A stretch of DNA of 64,000 nt from Lumbricus terrestris (taxonomy: Eukaryota > Annelida > Clitellata > Crassiclitellata > Lumbricidae). Position numbers and translations under genes: made by a program. The stretch covers positions 5,425,676 to 5,489,675 of the forward strand of contig OX457036.1 of the NCBI GenBank assembly GCA_949752735.1, in the 5' to 3' direction. The number at the start of each line of letters is the position of its first letter. Positions within the stretch are counted from its first letter, which is position 1. A model generated the notes under the pieces. It saw only the letters and a list, made by a program, of their open reading frames with translations, was not told the DNA's origin and did no database searches. This document shows positions 10,811 to 21,530 of the stretch, in pieces.

Positions 10811-10956
10811 CATGGTGGCTCAATAGAAAATGTCTCACCGTATTAATGCAATACAGCTTCAAGCTATAATGTATGCTATTTTCAAAGAAATATCTCAATT
10901 GTTTGGCGGGAAATTGCAGTTTTAATGGTGGAACTTTTTTTTATTGAGCCACCCTG
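10811..10956. mobile_element. Mariner-type MITE, 146 bp
   Basis: The left end CATGGTGGCTCAATAGAAAA and the right end, read inversely CAGGGTGGCTCAATAAAAAA, form terminal inverted repeats. The element is flanked by TA on both sides (10809-10810 and 10957-10958), the Tc1/mariner target duplication. The terminus CAGGGTGGCTCAA is shared with the large mariner at 38411-42858, whose transposase may once have moved it. Confidence 0.82.
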
Positions 10957-10959
10957 TAT

Positions 10960-11490
10960 ATTCGCAAATGTTAATATATACAAAATTATGCATATGATAT
11001 TAATAAATTATATGCAAAACTTTCAAAACGTCTGAGTATATTACATGCATATCCATATAAAAAACCTTTGATAGCGATAGCAAGCCTTATAGCCTATGCA
11101 GCTTATATATACATAAATATATATATATATATATATATAGTCTACTTATGTGGAATATATGACTGCATTATATCAGCAATTTGCCACTGTATATGAAAAA
11201 GTTCTTCTTCACTAAATGATGATTGATCTGAAATCTCCGTTCATCGTGAGACCATAGACTTCCTCCGAGAGTCGCCTTTTAAACGGCCAACCATTGTTTA
11301 TTGTATCGCCATATTGTTCTGAAGCTTTTAGTTCAGTCAACATTGAGGCGCATAAGAAAAAGAAACGACACATTAAGTCGCAATAATGACGATAATATGT
11401 CACGTATGTTGCGGGTATAAACGGACAAAAACAGGTCATCCAATCGCTACGCACGAATTTGGGTCAAGGCATATCCAGAATGCTGGGTCA
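10960..11490. other. Non-coding stretch with a short TA run
   Basis: A TA run lies at about 11113-11138. An 80-codon minus-strand frame at 11212-11454 looks vaguely protein-like but I do not recognise it. Confidence 0.45.
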
Positions 11491-11500
11491 TTGCTTTTTT

Positions 11501-11590
11501 AACGTATTATACTACCCGGGACTATTACAGTGGTAGCCAATCTTTGCTCCAGTGCATTCTGGTACTAAATTAAGCCATTGCTTTTCTTAA
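11501..11590. repeat. Tandem repeat K, left unit
   Basis: The unit ACGTATTATACTACCCGGGA ... GCCATTGCTTTTCTTAA ends at the TTAA (11587-11590) used by piggyBac. Related units lie on the other side of the element at 14266-14345 and 14346-14410. Confidence 0.85.
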
Positions 11591-14265
11591 CCCAGATGTT
11601 CCCACGGGTATTTTTTTCATAGTTTTAGGCATTACTGTGAATTATCTGATAGAAATAAATACAAAATAGAGGGGTAAAATGTATTTTCATGTTTGCTATA
11701 CGTGGTTACTTAGAAATCTACCGTCCTACATATAGGACGCTGGGAACATACAACACATGAAATTTTCCAAATATGAATAATTGAATATGACCATAGGTTT
11801 TTGTTTACAGCAATATTGTAGTTCTATTTTCTTCACACATTGATAAAATGACATTATTAGGACTATTTTGACTTCTGCCTAGAATTAGTCTAGACTTGGT
11901 TTATTTCTTGTGATAGTCAATGAAACACTTCACGTGCAAACCAATGTTGCACTTGCTGCACCGAGTGGTGCACTTTTGATGACAGTGTCGACATCTTGTT
12001 TGTTTCTCCTGCGGCTCCACGAGATGGTCTAATCGATCATATCTGGAGTCGACATGTTCAGTCTGTGACGGTCTACCTGCACCCTTTGATGATTTGGCAT
12101 TGGTCTTCAGTAGAGCGGTTACTACGCGACGGCGGAACTGGAGATGATCCAGTGATCCTTTGCGAGCTTTGTGGAGTTGCCAGGCATTTTGCTCAGCCAA
12201 ATCGATACAGTGACATATCAGAGGAAGTACCACTTCTTTCCTCTTACTGAAATACGGTACAGGCTGATATTTTGGTCACAGCGGTCGACACCTCCCATGT
12301 TTTCGTTGTAGACGCGGACAAGGTGGGGTTGTGTGACGCTGATATTCTTTTTCTTCTTCTGTGAGTATCTGGTAACATTGTGAGTCGGTCGTACAGATAA
12401 TGCATTCGAGGCAATGGACACAACGCTGTTGTCATTCCATTTGCAAACAACAATGTTCTCATCTTTCGCTAGTCGAAAGTCGTATGAGCCACGTTCAGTC
12501 TTCTTCATAGCTTTTGTGTCCTGAAGAGGACACTTTGAAGTTCTGTTTTCCCGAATCGTTCCTGTTGCCTTCAGCTTGCGTTGTGAAAGTTCTGCCAGTA
12601 ATGGTATCGATGTGAAGAAATTGTCGAAGAAGATATGGTATGGATCATCGCCAATGGAAGAGATCACGTCAGCATATTGAAGTATGAGGCCTGCTCCAAG
12701 ACCCAAATCTTTGTACTTTGGATCAATCCTTGTACCAGCCCCTTTATATGGCTCCATCCAGTTGACATAACCGAGTCGCGTTGCACCAACCCATAACTTG
12801 AATCCATACCGAATCGGTTTACCTCTGATAAACTGCTTACAGCCATGCCGCCCAAAGTAAGGCACCATTGCTTCATCGACACTGTGATTTTCTTCATGTG
12901 GACCATTTGCTAGGAACGCCTTGTTCAGTTCATCAAACAACGGACGCACCTTGGCGAACTTGTCGGTCTTATCCAGATGGTCATTATCAGTAAGGTGAAG
13001 GCATGACATAATTTCATCGAAGCGATTCCTAATCATTGCAGCAGCGACCAACGAGTTGTGCGTGTCTTCGGACTGCTGCCAGTACATACGGCGCCTCGGT
13101 ACTTCAACATAGCCACTGAGAAGGAGAATTCCAATGAAGCATTTCAGCTCTTCAACAGTCATATCGAGATTCTTGTTCTCGCGAGCTGCATAGATGTTGC
13201 TTTGAGTCACGATCATGCCGAACACCTCAGCATCAAAGACGGTGAGAAAGAGGTCAACTAGTGATTCCCTAAGTTCAATGGCATCTTTAGGGTTCCAAGT
13301 CCTTGTTGTAATCGGAGAAAGCGCTAAATCACCTTTTCTCCATGTATAGACCTTCATCTTCTTCTTTACTGGAGGAAGACTGGATGCAGCTAGGTGACGA
13401 GCATCATCATCACTGTCAGTACTGCTGTCGTCATCTGGTGGACGTTGCGTCTCAGCATCGGCACGCAACTGACTTGGAGGCAGGTTGTTTATGGTTACCG
13501 TCTCCTCATCTCCTGAATCCTCATCAGTTACTTCTGCACATGCGTTATCGGGTGGCTGTATAACAATGTCTACTCCACCAGCTGGCACAGAATCTGGATC
13601 ATCCTCCAGCATGGCCATCACTTCATGAAGTTTGTACATTCTGGGAAAATACAAGAATTTTTTTTCTAATACATTGTGTTACTAGTGTGTAAGCCAATAC
13701 TACACGTGTATATACCAAAAATATAACAACAATAAGAACATAAAAATTTGTCTATTGGCATACTAGGCAGACCTACCTGTTCAAAATGACCCAATACCAA
13801 CCCTGGAACTAACTCTGACCCTAAAAAAATTCGATGAAGTGACAAACAATTTCCAAATAATATGTTGTACATAGTCCCAGTGTCCTACATGTAGGACGGT
13901 GCACTAACGATCCCTGCCAAAGCCTGATAATATTGACTAACAAAGGACTAATAATTTTCATGCATACCTTAATAGCTGTAGGTAATTTAGAAATATTTAT
14001 AATATTTATAATTTTCGCATGTAATAGTGCACACCCACCTCTTTCTAGCCATATCGACGATTTCTCAGATTCCACTTTTCTTCGAATGGAAATTTTATTT
14101 CTCTGATATGACAACGCAAGCAAAGTCAACAACAAACATTACAAAGTACAGGAAGTACATCTTCCTTGTAAAAAAGAGTATATATGACTAAGAGATGTCA
14201 TTATGTATTATTGCATATACAAAAAAACTAACTGTCCTACATGTAGGACGTGGGGATTATCTGGG
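11591..14265 (-). mobile_element. piggyBac DNA transposon, 2675 bp
   Basis: The left end reads CCCAGATGTTCCCACG right after TTAA, and the right end read inversely is CCCAGATAATCCCCACG, so the termini form imperfect inverted repeats. A transposase frame runs on the minus strand. The right flank reads CTGGG then ACGTTTACTACC, where the neighbouring K repeat predicts TTAACGT, so the right TTAA has decayed. Inside, a 16-bp palindrome occurs three times: GTCCTACATGTAGGAC at 13882-13897 and 14234-14249, and one-mismatch GTCCTACATATAGGAC at 11723-11738. Confidence 0.93.
11901..13639 (-). pseudogene. piggyBac transposase with one frameshift
   Basis: The first ATG (13639) starts MYKLHEVMAMLED; it follows TTTTCCCAG, so an upstream non-coding exon is possible. 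An acidic N-terminal region of about 100 residues precedes the DDE core. The three catalytic aspartates are visible: SVDEAMVPYFG (about residue 255), FFDNFFTS (about 339) and MGGVDRCDQ (about 452). The frame stops at 12218 after GKKWYFL; shifting by one base near 12230 resumes with PLICHCIDLAEQNAW and a C-terminal Cys-rich domain (C/H pairs, ending DYHKK, stop at 11901). Without the shift the protein would be near 580 residues, a normal piggyBac length. A single lesion suggests a recently lost copy, or a sequencing error. Confidence 0.92.
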
Positions 14266-14410
14266 ACGTTTACTACCGGGGACTATGGTAGCCAATTGTT
14301 GCTCCAGTGCATTCTGGTACTAAATTAAGCCATTGCTTTTCTTAACGTAAACTACCGGGGACTATAATAATGGCAGCCAATTGTTGCTCCAGTGCATTCT
14401 GGTACTAAAT
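14266..14410. repeat. Tandem repeat K, right units
   Basis: Two units of about 80 and 65 bp, each with CTACCGGGGACTAT and GCTCCAGTGCATTCTGGTAC. A more diverged relative lies at about 14580-14665. Together with 11501-11590 this is the array into which piggyBac inserted. Confidence 0.85.
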
Positions 14411-14757
14411 AAGGCAATCAATAATAAATCCGAAGTCGTCCGGACCTCGGAAACCATAGCAACTGAATTGTTAAACTCGGTGATTACGTCGCAGCATAAA
14501 ACGATTGTGAGAAAACGCATAATAGAAACGCAGGAGATTAGTTCAGGGCATAATATGCTTACCAAGATGAATGGTGTTCTTAACGTATATAGGATTCAGC
14601 GCCATGGTGACCAATAATATATTATTGTGGTTCCAGCGCATTCTGTTACTTATTTAGAGCTGTCAATACTAAAGCCGACGTAGCGCGTAGCCATATGAAA
14701 CCATGGCAACGTATTCTTGATTTTGTTTTGCATCCTGAGTGTTTGTCTCCATCACCA
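14411..14757. other. Mostly non-coding, diverged K-like material
   Basis: Two similar words, GAAACCATAGCAAC (about 14449) and GAAACCATGGCAAC (about 14697), suggest a longer, older unit of array K. No gene is seen. Confidence 0.4.
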
Positions 14758-15230
14758 CCTCCTTCACTTTCTCTTTATTCCCATTCTCCTCGTCCTCGTC
14801 CTCGTCCTACGCGTTCTCCCTTTCCTCCTCATCCTCCTCGTCTTCCTCCTCGTACCCGTCCTCGTCATCCCCGTCCGTCCGTCCCCTCCACCTCGCCCTC
14901 ATCTTCGTCCTACTCGTCCTGGTCGTCGTCCTCCTCCTCCTAGTACTCCTCGTCCTCTTCGTCCTCATCTTCGTCCTCCCCGTCCTCCTCCTCGTCGTCC
15001 TCGTCCTCCTCGTCCTCCTTGTCCTCGTCCTCCTCGTCCTCGTCCTCATCCTCATCGTCCTCCTCGTCCTCGTCGTCCTCATCCTCATCGTCCTTCTCGT
15101 CTTCTTCCTCGTCCTCCTCGTCCCTGTACACGTCCTCGTCCTCCCCGTCCTTCCGTCCTCCTCGTCCTCCTTCTCGTACTTCTTGTCCTTTTGGTCCTCT
15201 TCCTTATCCTCCTCCTCCTTATCCTTAGGT
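14758..15230. repeat. Polypyrimidine (TCCTCG)-type tract, about 470 bp
   Basis: Almost pure C/T with G only in regularly spaced TCG words, so it is also CpG-rich. All long frames across it (Ser-, Pro/Arg- or Leu/Val-rich) are composition artefacts. Confidence 0.95.
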
Positions 15231-15620
15231 ATCGTGTACACCAATGAGAATAGATTTCCAGTGACGTATAGGAAATAGCGGGTCAGCGAGTACACGAGTT
15301 AATCAACTTGCAACAATAATAAACGAGCTGCATTCCTCAAGTGCAACAAACGGAATCCGTCAACAGTTCTACAATGTTCAGTTGAATCTTGACTCGGTAC
15401 ATTGGAACGACGTGAAATCACAATTGACGTTTCTCAAATCCCTTTCCCACGAGAAAGCAGTTAGGTCTAATCGTGAAATTCCTCTTCTCAAGGCTACTCA
15501 AAGTTTTCGAAATTTCTGGCATTTCCTACCATGGGCGCAGGACTGCAGGATTCCTTGAATTGTGAAGCCAGTCTCAGAATATACAAGCGGCCATTATTCT
15601 GGCCGTTATAGGCCTCTTTG
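15231..15620. other. Non-coding stretch, no feature recognised
   Basis: No exon or repeat family recognised with confidence. Confidence 0.45.
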
Positions 15621-15621
15621 T

Positions 15622-15745
15622 TTGTAAGTGTATTTGTTATAGCGCCTCTTCAAACTCACTACTCAGAGGTGCTCCCGGTTACAGAGCGGACACTGCATCA
15701 GAGTTTCACGCCGAAGTGCTGAGCAATTGCGAGTGAAGGACTTGC
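15622..15745 (-). mobile_element. tRNA-headed SINE A, 3' part
   Basis: GTTATAGCGCCTCTTCAAAC, CACTACTCAGAGG and TTTCACGCCGAAG match the tail half of SINE A (complete copies at 29769 and 45260). The tRNA-like head is missing. Confidence 0.75.
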
Positions 15746-15827
15746 AGATGTGAAATATGGCCTGAAAAGTCCTATGGATAAATTGCTCACGGGTTATCTT
15801 TGAGCAAGCTCCTGTTACAGTAGCCTA

Positions 15828-16022
15828 CAGGGCTTTTTTAAACGTGCAGTTGTACACAAAATGTGCAGTTCTAAATGGATTTGTGCAGTTGTAGAAGCAC
15901 TCCTGTACAGTTAAAACTAGCAAACATGGTTATTGTTTTCCGATTGGAAGTAATTTACCATGGAGGATGGGAAGGAAAAGAAGAGGTTGTGCAGTTCTAA
16001 AAATTCCTTAAAAACAGCCCTG
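15828..16022. mobile_element. hAT-type MITE E, copy 1
   Basis: Begins CAGGGCTTTTTTAAACGTGC and ends CCTTAAAAACAGCCCTG. It shares its whole body with the copies at 59121, 60815 and 61137 (GTGCAGTTGTACACAAAATG, TACCATGG). The flanking duplication is not clean here. Confidence 0.8.
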
Positions 16023-16209
16023 CTCCTGTAGATTCTGTGTAATCTTTATCGGTTTTTTGGTGGTAGCTTAAATGCCGATGTCAGGAAAATAAAGTCGTTG
16101 CCACTTGATAATTAGTGGCTGCCTCAGGAATATAGCGTAAGAGACTGCTCTCGCGATCATTTTCTGACCAGCAACAATGTCTTGTATCATTAGACATGAT
16201 ATACATAAT

Positions 16210-16210
16210 C

Positions 16211-16251
<41 letters not shown>

Positions 16252-16252
16252 C
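16210..16252. repeat. (TA)n microsatellite
   Basis: About 40 bp of TA ending just before the CpG-rich stretch. Confidence 0.9.
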
Positions 16253-16301
16253 CAAAGCTATAAATGTGATTTTTTAATCGTCTAAATAAAAAAAATCGTC
16301 C

Positions 16302-16530
16302 GACGTCATTTTCGGGTCACGTGCTTCCACAAGCCGTCGGCGCGTCAATTTGCAGACGATTCGTACTTCCGCTCGCGCATGCGCATACCAAAAATCTGCC
16401 GCTGCTCAAATTACTTCTATCATCGGCACATCCGGGCTTCTCAACGCGCATGCGTAAAACACAGCGATTGATCACGTGTAGTTTGTGGCGCTTGCCACTT
16501 GCACTTCCGGTTGCAAAGTGCGCATGCGTA
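16302..16530. promoter_or_regulatory. CpG-rich promoter-like stretch with NRF1-, E-box- and ETS-type motifs
   Basis: Within 230 bp there are three GCGCATGCG-type words (16374-16386, 16445-16455, 16519-16529), two CACGTG E-boxes (16318-16323, 16473-16478), one ACTTCCGG word (about 16503) and a GACGTCAT word (about 16303). In animals this combination marks housekeeping-type promoters. No gene model adjoins it that I can see, so a first exon may lie nearby. The call is an inference from motif content. Confidence 0.45.
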
Positions 16531-17140
16531 CAAATGGCAATTAACTGGCGATTGTTTAAATTAGGATAAATTTTAGCAACGACGTTAATGGCGAATATTA
16601 AAAAACCGGGCCTTTGTCTCGCTCTGCAACATAATAATATTATTACGATGTTCATCATTTTTCACAATCCCTTTACGAACGTCAAAAATAAACTGAGTCT
16701 GTGACTAGCACCTTCATGTACATGACTGTATATAATGGGCATTGTATTATTGCACATGTGCATCTTTGCGTGCGTGTGCGTGTGTGCGCGTATGCTGTTG
16801 TGTAGTCATGGGCGTATTTTTTTGGGAGAAGAGGGTACACGGTTTCAACATCCGAAGTAGATACTGATCTTACTGATTTTCAAAAGCTATAACTCTGTGT
16901 ATTTTGCAACAATGTCCATTTGAAACCCCGAAGTGAAAACCGACGATTACTATTTTTCTGGCTTCGCACCTGGTGCACTTACATCCATGAGTGTATCTTC
17001 ATGTATTTATTCATACAAGCATAACACACGGTGACGCTAAAAAAGTGGAACTATTACACCTCGTGCAATTCAAATATAATTAATGTTTACAAATTTTCTT
17101 CTAAGAAAAAAACAATGAAATTGTTGCCGCATGATAATTT

Positions 17141-17569
17141 ATGCTAAGTCATCAATCAGATTTAACATGTCATCAATCAGATTCAACATGTCATCAATCA
17201 GATTCAACATGTTTTCGTCGGTTCTCAACAGTTTTCTCAAAACGTTTGCGCCACAGCATAGTCAAAGCTTCAGTTTCTAAATCGCTGAGAGAATTTTTGG
17301 CGCTCTTCAACAAAAGCGAGTTTTAATTGGTCTATTCTTCGAATTCACGACGAAGGTAGGCCAACCGGTAGACTTTTTATTGGAAGGTTCCCAACAGAGC
17401 ACAATCTACCGGGTCTATGTCCGGGCCATATGCATGGAGGCCACATGTCTGATTTGATGGCGTCACACTTCTGCCGAAGAAGAGAGTTGATCGTGTTTCT
17501 TGTCGTGTACGAAGGAGTTCCGTGCTGCTGGAGTGTTCGATTGCATTTCACTCGAATATCCGGAAGCAC
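17141..17569 (-). pseudogene. Mariner-like transposase C-terminal relic
   Basis: A minus-strand frame holds QQHGTPSYTTRNTIN, then KSDMWPP. With a frame change this continues as a P-D-I-D-P-V-D segment, the place of the second catalytic D region (W-P-P-x-S-P-D-x-N-P) in mariner proteins. Further on, another frame reads TMLWRKRFEKTVENRRKHVE and stops, matching the family's C-terminal WRRR...VVENNGGH-like helix. Several frameshifts show it is dead. The last codons overlap a threefold 21-bp repeat at about 17150-17211. Confidence 0.7.
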
Positions 17570-17987
17570 TCAAGACGTGATCACAATTATAATACTCACT
17601 ACTCACTACTCACTTTCGCTCCAAGTTCAACAAACTGCACATTGGTTTCCCATGCGAGACACACTGACCGAAACCAAGATTAAATGCAAATGTATACGTT
17701 CGGGAACAAGTCTCTTTTCTGGAACATGATTTTTTCTTTTTCCCGATTTGCATGTACATGTATTGTACGCGCTGTCGTACCACCGACAACAATTTTTTAC
17801 AAAGTCAATTGAGACTTGTTTTCTTCAGTTTTATTTGTAAACTCAGAAGGCTAATCATTCGCCTGGTTTCTTATTGTTTTTCAATTAATTCGCAAATTCT
17901 TAGTGAGAAAATACGATCTTCTGTTATTTGGCGATTTGACATAATTTGTTAACACTGCAAAAGTTGGTATTTAAGGATAATTTTACA

Positions 17988-18263
17988 CAGTGGCGTAGCC
18001 AGGAATTTATGATGGGGGTTATGGCCTGGCCGGATGCCATTCCTGACACCAACCCAACAGTAATACAGTAAATAACAGTAAAAAAGGGAATAAAGTAACA
18101 AAGGGAATAAATTAAGAAAAAAACAATTGTTAGGGCCTACTATAAACAATTGTTTTGCGTTTTTCTTATTTAGATCTAAGTAGATAAATAACCTTTAAAA
18201 AAACTTGTATCTAAGCCAATGGGGGCGAGATTTAAACCCCGAAACCCCTTGTTTACGCCACTG
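17988..18263. mobile_element. hAT-type MITE F1, 276 bp
   Basis: Termini CAGTGGCGTAGCCAGG and (inverse) CAGTGGCGTAAAC. The flanks ATTTTACA (17980-17987) and ATTCTACA (18264-18271) match at 7 of 8 positions, the hAT target size. The same element in opposite orientation lies at 53043-53298. Confidence 0.85.
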
Positions 18264-18504
18264 ATTCTACAGTAAAAAAACCGTCTACAACTTAATTTGA
18301 TACCATATTGCCAAGATTTCACGAGGCGGTCCCACTTTTTCTGCGCCACTCTATATAATATATAATATGAATATAATATATACACACATGAAGCTAAAGA
18401 AGCAATGTTGTCAGTTGGTTTGTCAGCGGCATCAATATTGCTTGGCATTACTGAGATGGTTGCGACGATCATTCAGGAGATGACGGTAGGAGAAAATAAT
18501 TTTA

Positions 18505-18930
18505 TAGTGGAAGACGGGAGGAGAATGATGAGATGACGGATGCAGACGGAAAAGGAGGAAATGGAAGAAGAGAAGGGAGAGGAAGATGATGTGGAGGAGG
18601 AGGAGGAGGAGGGAAATGAGGAAGGGAGGAAAATGAGGAGGGGAGGGAAATGAGGAAGGGAGGAAAATGAGGAGGGGAGGGAAATGAGGAAGGGAGGGAA
18701 ATGAGGAGGGGAGGGAAATGAGGAGAAGGAGGGAAACGAGGAGAAGGGAATTGAGGAGGAGGACGGAAATGAGGAGGAGGGAAATGAGGAGGAGGGAAAC
18801 GAGGAGGAAAATGAGGAGGAGGAGGAGGAGGAAGAGGGAAATGAGGAGGAGGGAAATGAGGAGGAGGGAATTGAGGAGGAGGGAAATGAGGAGGAGTTAG
18901 ACGAGTGGGAGGAGGGATAGAGAAGGAGGG
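18505..18930. repeat. Polypurine minisatellite (GGGAAATGAGGA units)
   Basis: About 425 bp built of GGGAAATGAGGAGG-like units of 12-20 bp with almost no pyrimidine other than T in ATG. Confidence 0.95.
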
Positions 18931-19340
18931 AAACTTGTCCAAGTTGCTGCCGGGGCGGCACGGGGTTTGGAGCTGATGACAAGAATTACCAGTGCATGCG
19001 TACTGCAGCGGCGCAGGAATCTGATCTACACATCCAATCAATGGGAAAACAAGATCTTCAGACAAGTACAATCATGTAGACGATATACTTATATTACTTA
19101 TCTTCCAATCTCACACGATGAGAGCCAATATGCCAGAGGAACTATAGAAGCAATAAGAACTTAGGCACTACTACGGAATAACCTAAGATTAAATACTAAT
19201 AAATAAAGAGTGATGTTTTTACCACGTGGAGATCCCCGTGGCTCCACCTCTCGACCTGGAAAAGGTCGATAGGTTCTATTGTTATTGTGGCGCAACGGCC
19301 AGAGACGATCTGCGTACAACTTCAAATCCATTCATATATT

Positions 19341-20130
19341 GCAAGAATTTATATAGCGCCCCATTAAGAAGTCCACCAAGAGGCGCATCCAGTCCAACCA
19401 CCGAGATACAAAAAGGTTTCATTTATTATGGAGCCTATAAAACACTGATGAATCAAGCCTAAGTATAGGCTAACAGCCTAACAGGCGCATTTCCAACGGG
19501 AAACTATTCCAGACAGATGGACCTACAATTGAGAAAGCACGACGCTGACAGATTGAGGTTCCAATACGAGGAAACAACAGCTCCCCGCTAGTGGCAAAGA
19601 GAATGGCTCTGCGAGCCGGGACAATAGACACTGGACATCAGAGCCCACATATAGATAGCCCAGAGCATAGACAAAGAGACGACGCCTAATCAGCGCATCA
19701 ATTCTGGGAGACAGGGAGCCAGCATAGGGTGCCATGAATGTAAGATGAGACAGAGGCAAAATTATGGAAACCCCAATTTGCAGAGTAGCAGAGGGAAGAA
19801 CGCTGTTTAGTGTTTAGTCTGGCATCAACACTGGAAATAGACCAACCAGAATAGAGCATCAGTAGTCGAAGCGGCTGGTGACAAAAGCGTGGGTGTATTG
19901 TTAGCAGCATCCTGCGGTATATAGGGTGCGAGAGATGACCCGCTGCTGATGAACTTGGTCATGACAGTCACGAGTCAGCTGATTGACGTGCATTGAGAAG
20001 CCAAGTTCTTCATTGAGCGCAAAACACCAGAATCCCGGACAGAATGGGAAAGGGTAACATGGGAGAATTCTTCAGCACAACGGTCAACATTCGCCAGTCA
20101 CCAAAGTCTACCCAGCCAGTCTGAGCCAGA
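19341..20130 (-). mobile_element. Long interspersed repeat J carrying the SINE A/L2-type tail
   Basis: Starts with the tail word AATTTATATAGCGCCCC and continues with non-coding DNA shared in part with 28255-28830 and 56856-57036. It is probably the 3' portion of a long retroposon on the minus strand. I find no reverse transcriptase motif in it. Right boundary approximate. Confidence 0.45.
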
Positions 20131-20494
20131 AAAGATTCATGTCGAGAAAGTTTTTTTGCAAAATGTTAGGGATCATTCCCAGTGTGAGAATTGTAGAAAA
20201 ACTGCTGACGTTGATTTAGGTGAACATGGGATGAGCTATGAAGACTTTACCATGGGGTTCATAAGAAAAACTAGGGGGGAGGTTGAACCCCCACAAACCC
20301 CGGCAATTCCCGCCCTGATCACTCCACGCAAGATGGAATTTCTGGAAGTATCCAAGTTCTTTGTCCCTGTTTAGAAAATCATTGTTATTTCAAGAAATTC
20401 TCCTCTGGATTTTTTGTTTGAGAGGTGGAGCGACACAACTTCTCATTATTTGGGGAGGTACGTGACTCTGTTACTCCACCCCATAGTTTACGCC

Positions 20495-20585
20495 TTGAAG
20501 AGGAGGAGGAGGAGGAGGAGGAGGAAGAGGAAGAGGAAGAGGAAGAGGAGGAGAAGGAGAAGTAGTAGGAGGTGGAGGGGGAAGT
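20495..20585. repeat. Polypurine (GGA) tract
   Basis: GAGGAGGAGGAGGAGGAAG-type DNA of about 90 bp. Confidence 0.9.
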
Positions 20586-20638
20586 AGAGCAGTGTTGAAT
20601 AAATGACAGCGTCGTCACTTGGAGTCCAGACCCGGTTG

Positions 20639-20655
20639 GCAACCATGGTAACGAT
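20639..20655. promoter_or_regulatory. Possible RFX X-box
   Basis: GGCAACCATGGTAACG is a near-palindrome one mismatch from the GTNRCC-AT-RGYAAC consensus, with a TGACGTC word 22 bases on. No adjacent gene is seen, so function is speculative. Confidence 0.25.
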
Positions 20656-20823
20656 CGTCTATGACGTCCATCGGGAGCGACATCTGTCGTCTCCATGACA
20701 ACCAGTGCTGTTGATGATTTAGAGTCTTTGGTCACATCCATCCCACGCGCGTAGTTATACACGGTCTCTTGACTCCGTGATGAGGACAAAGATGAACGAT
20801 AGCTCTATTTCAGCTGTCATAAA

Positions 20824-20824
<1 letters not shown>

Positions 20825-20883
<59 letters not shown>

Positions 20884-20937
20884 TATACGAACAGCCTCCC
20901 GTCTTCCACTATAGTATGATGATGATGATGATGATGA
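20825..20937. repeat. (TA)n and (GAT)n microsatellites
   Basis: TA repeats at about 20825-20880, then a short ATG/GAT run at about 20914-20937. Confidence 0.95.
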
Positions 20938-21439
20938 CTGATGATGATAACAGCACGTTAATTTTTATGCATGGACATTCACTATTCATAATTAGACTTA
21001 GTTTGTTGTTGTTGTTGCTCTGGTGTTCTGGGTTCCCAGCCTCCTATTATAGACAGGCTCAAAATTCTCTTAGTCATCACAACATACAACACACGCTTCT
21101 GCGTTGGAATGAATCGTTTGAAAAAAATGAACAACTTAAATTCGAAGCATTTATCCACCGACAGCTATTATAAACGCCAATACACATTTAAAAAATATAT
21201 AATTATGTCTAATTAGAATTCGAAAGTGAACGCTGTAACCAATAATTAGCCTGATGAGGCTGATGAATGATAATGACAACATGTTTTTGTCATTTAAGCC
21301 AATAATACATGGACTGAGCAATAGCGTCGATAAAATTACACTTTACAGAGCGTCAAAAATAAAGTTATAACTTTATACTTTTGTCACTTTTAAGGTCCCC
21401 ACCTAGCGGGTCATTTTTCGGTCTGAATTTAGGTAATTA

Positions 21440-21530
21440 AGAGCTGTATTATGCCAAACAAATTTTTTCGACGGAAACGGCCTCTATTGTCACAAGCCCT
21501 CGTAAAATCTGGATCCATCCATCCACATCA
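21440..21530. mobile_element. Small retroposon G, diverged copy
   Basis: Core AGCTGTATTATGCC and end ATCTGGATCCATCCATCCA; the most diverged copy. Confidence 0.6.

Noticed and set aside
12664..12906. Extra small frames opposite or within the piggyBac transposase
   Set aside because: Alternative-frame shadows of the transposase gene.
14717..15295. Frames of 160-180 codons rich in Pro/Arg, Ser or Arg/Thr
   Set aside because: Composition artefacts of the TCCTCG tract, present in several frames on both strands.
15828..16022. 8-bp target duplication for MITE E copy 1
   Set aside because: Flanks share CTCCTGT-like words but not at the element borders, so no duplication is claimed.
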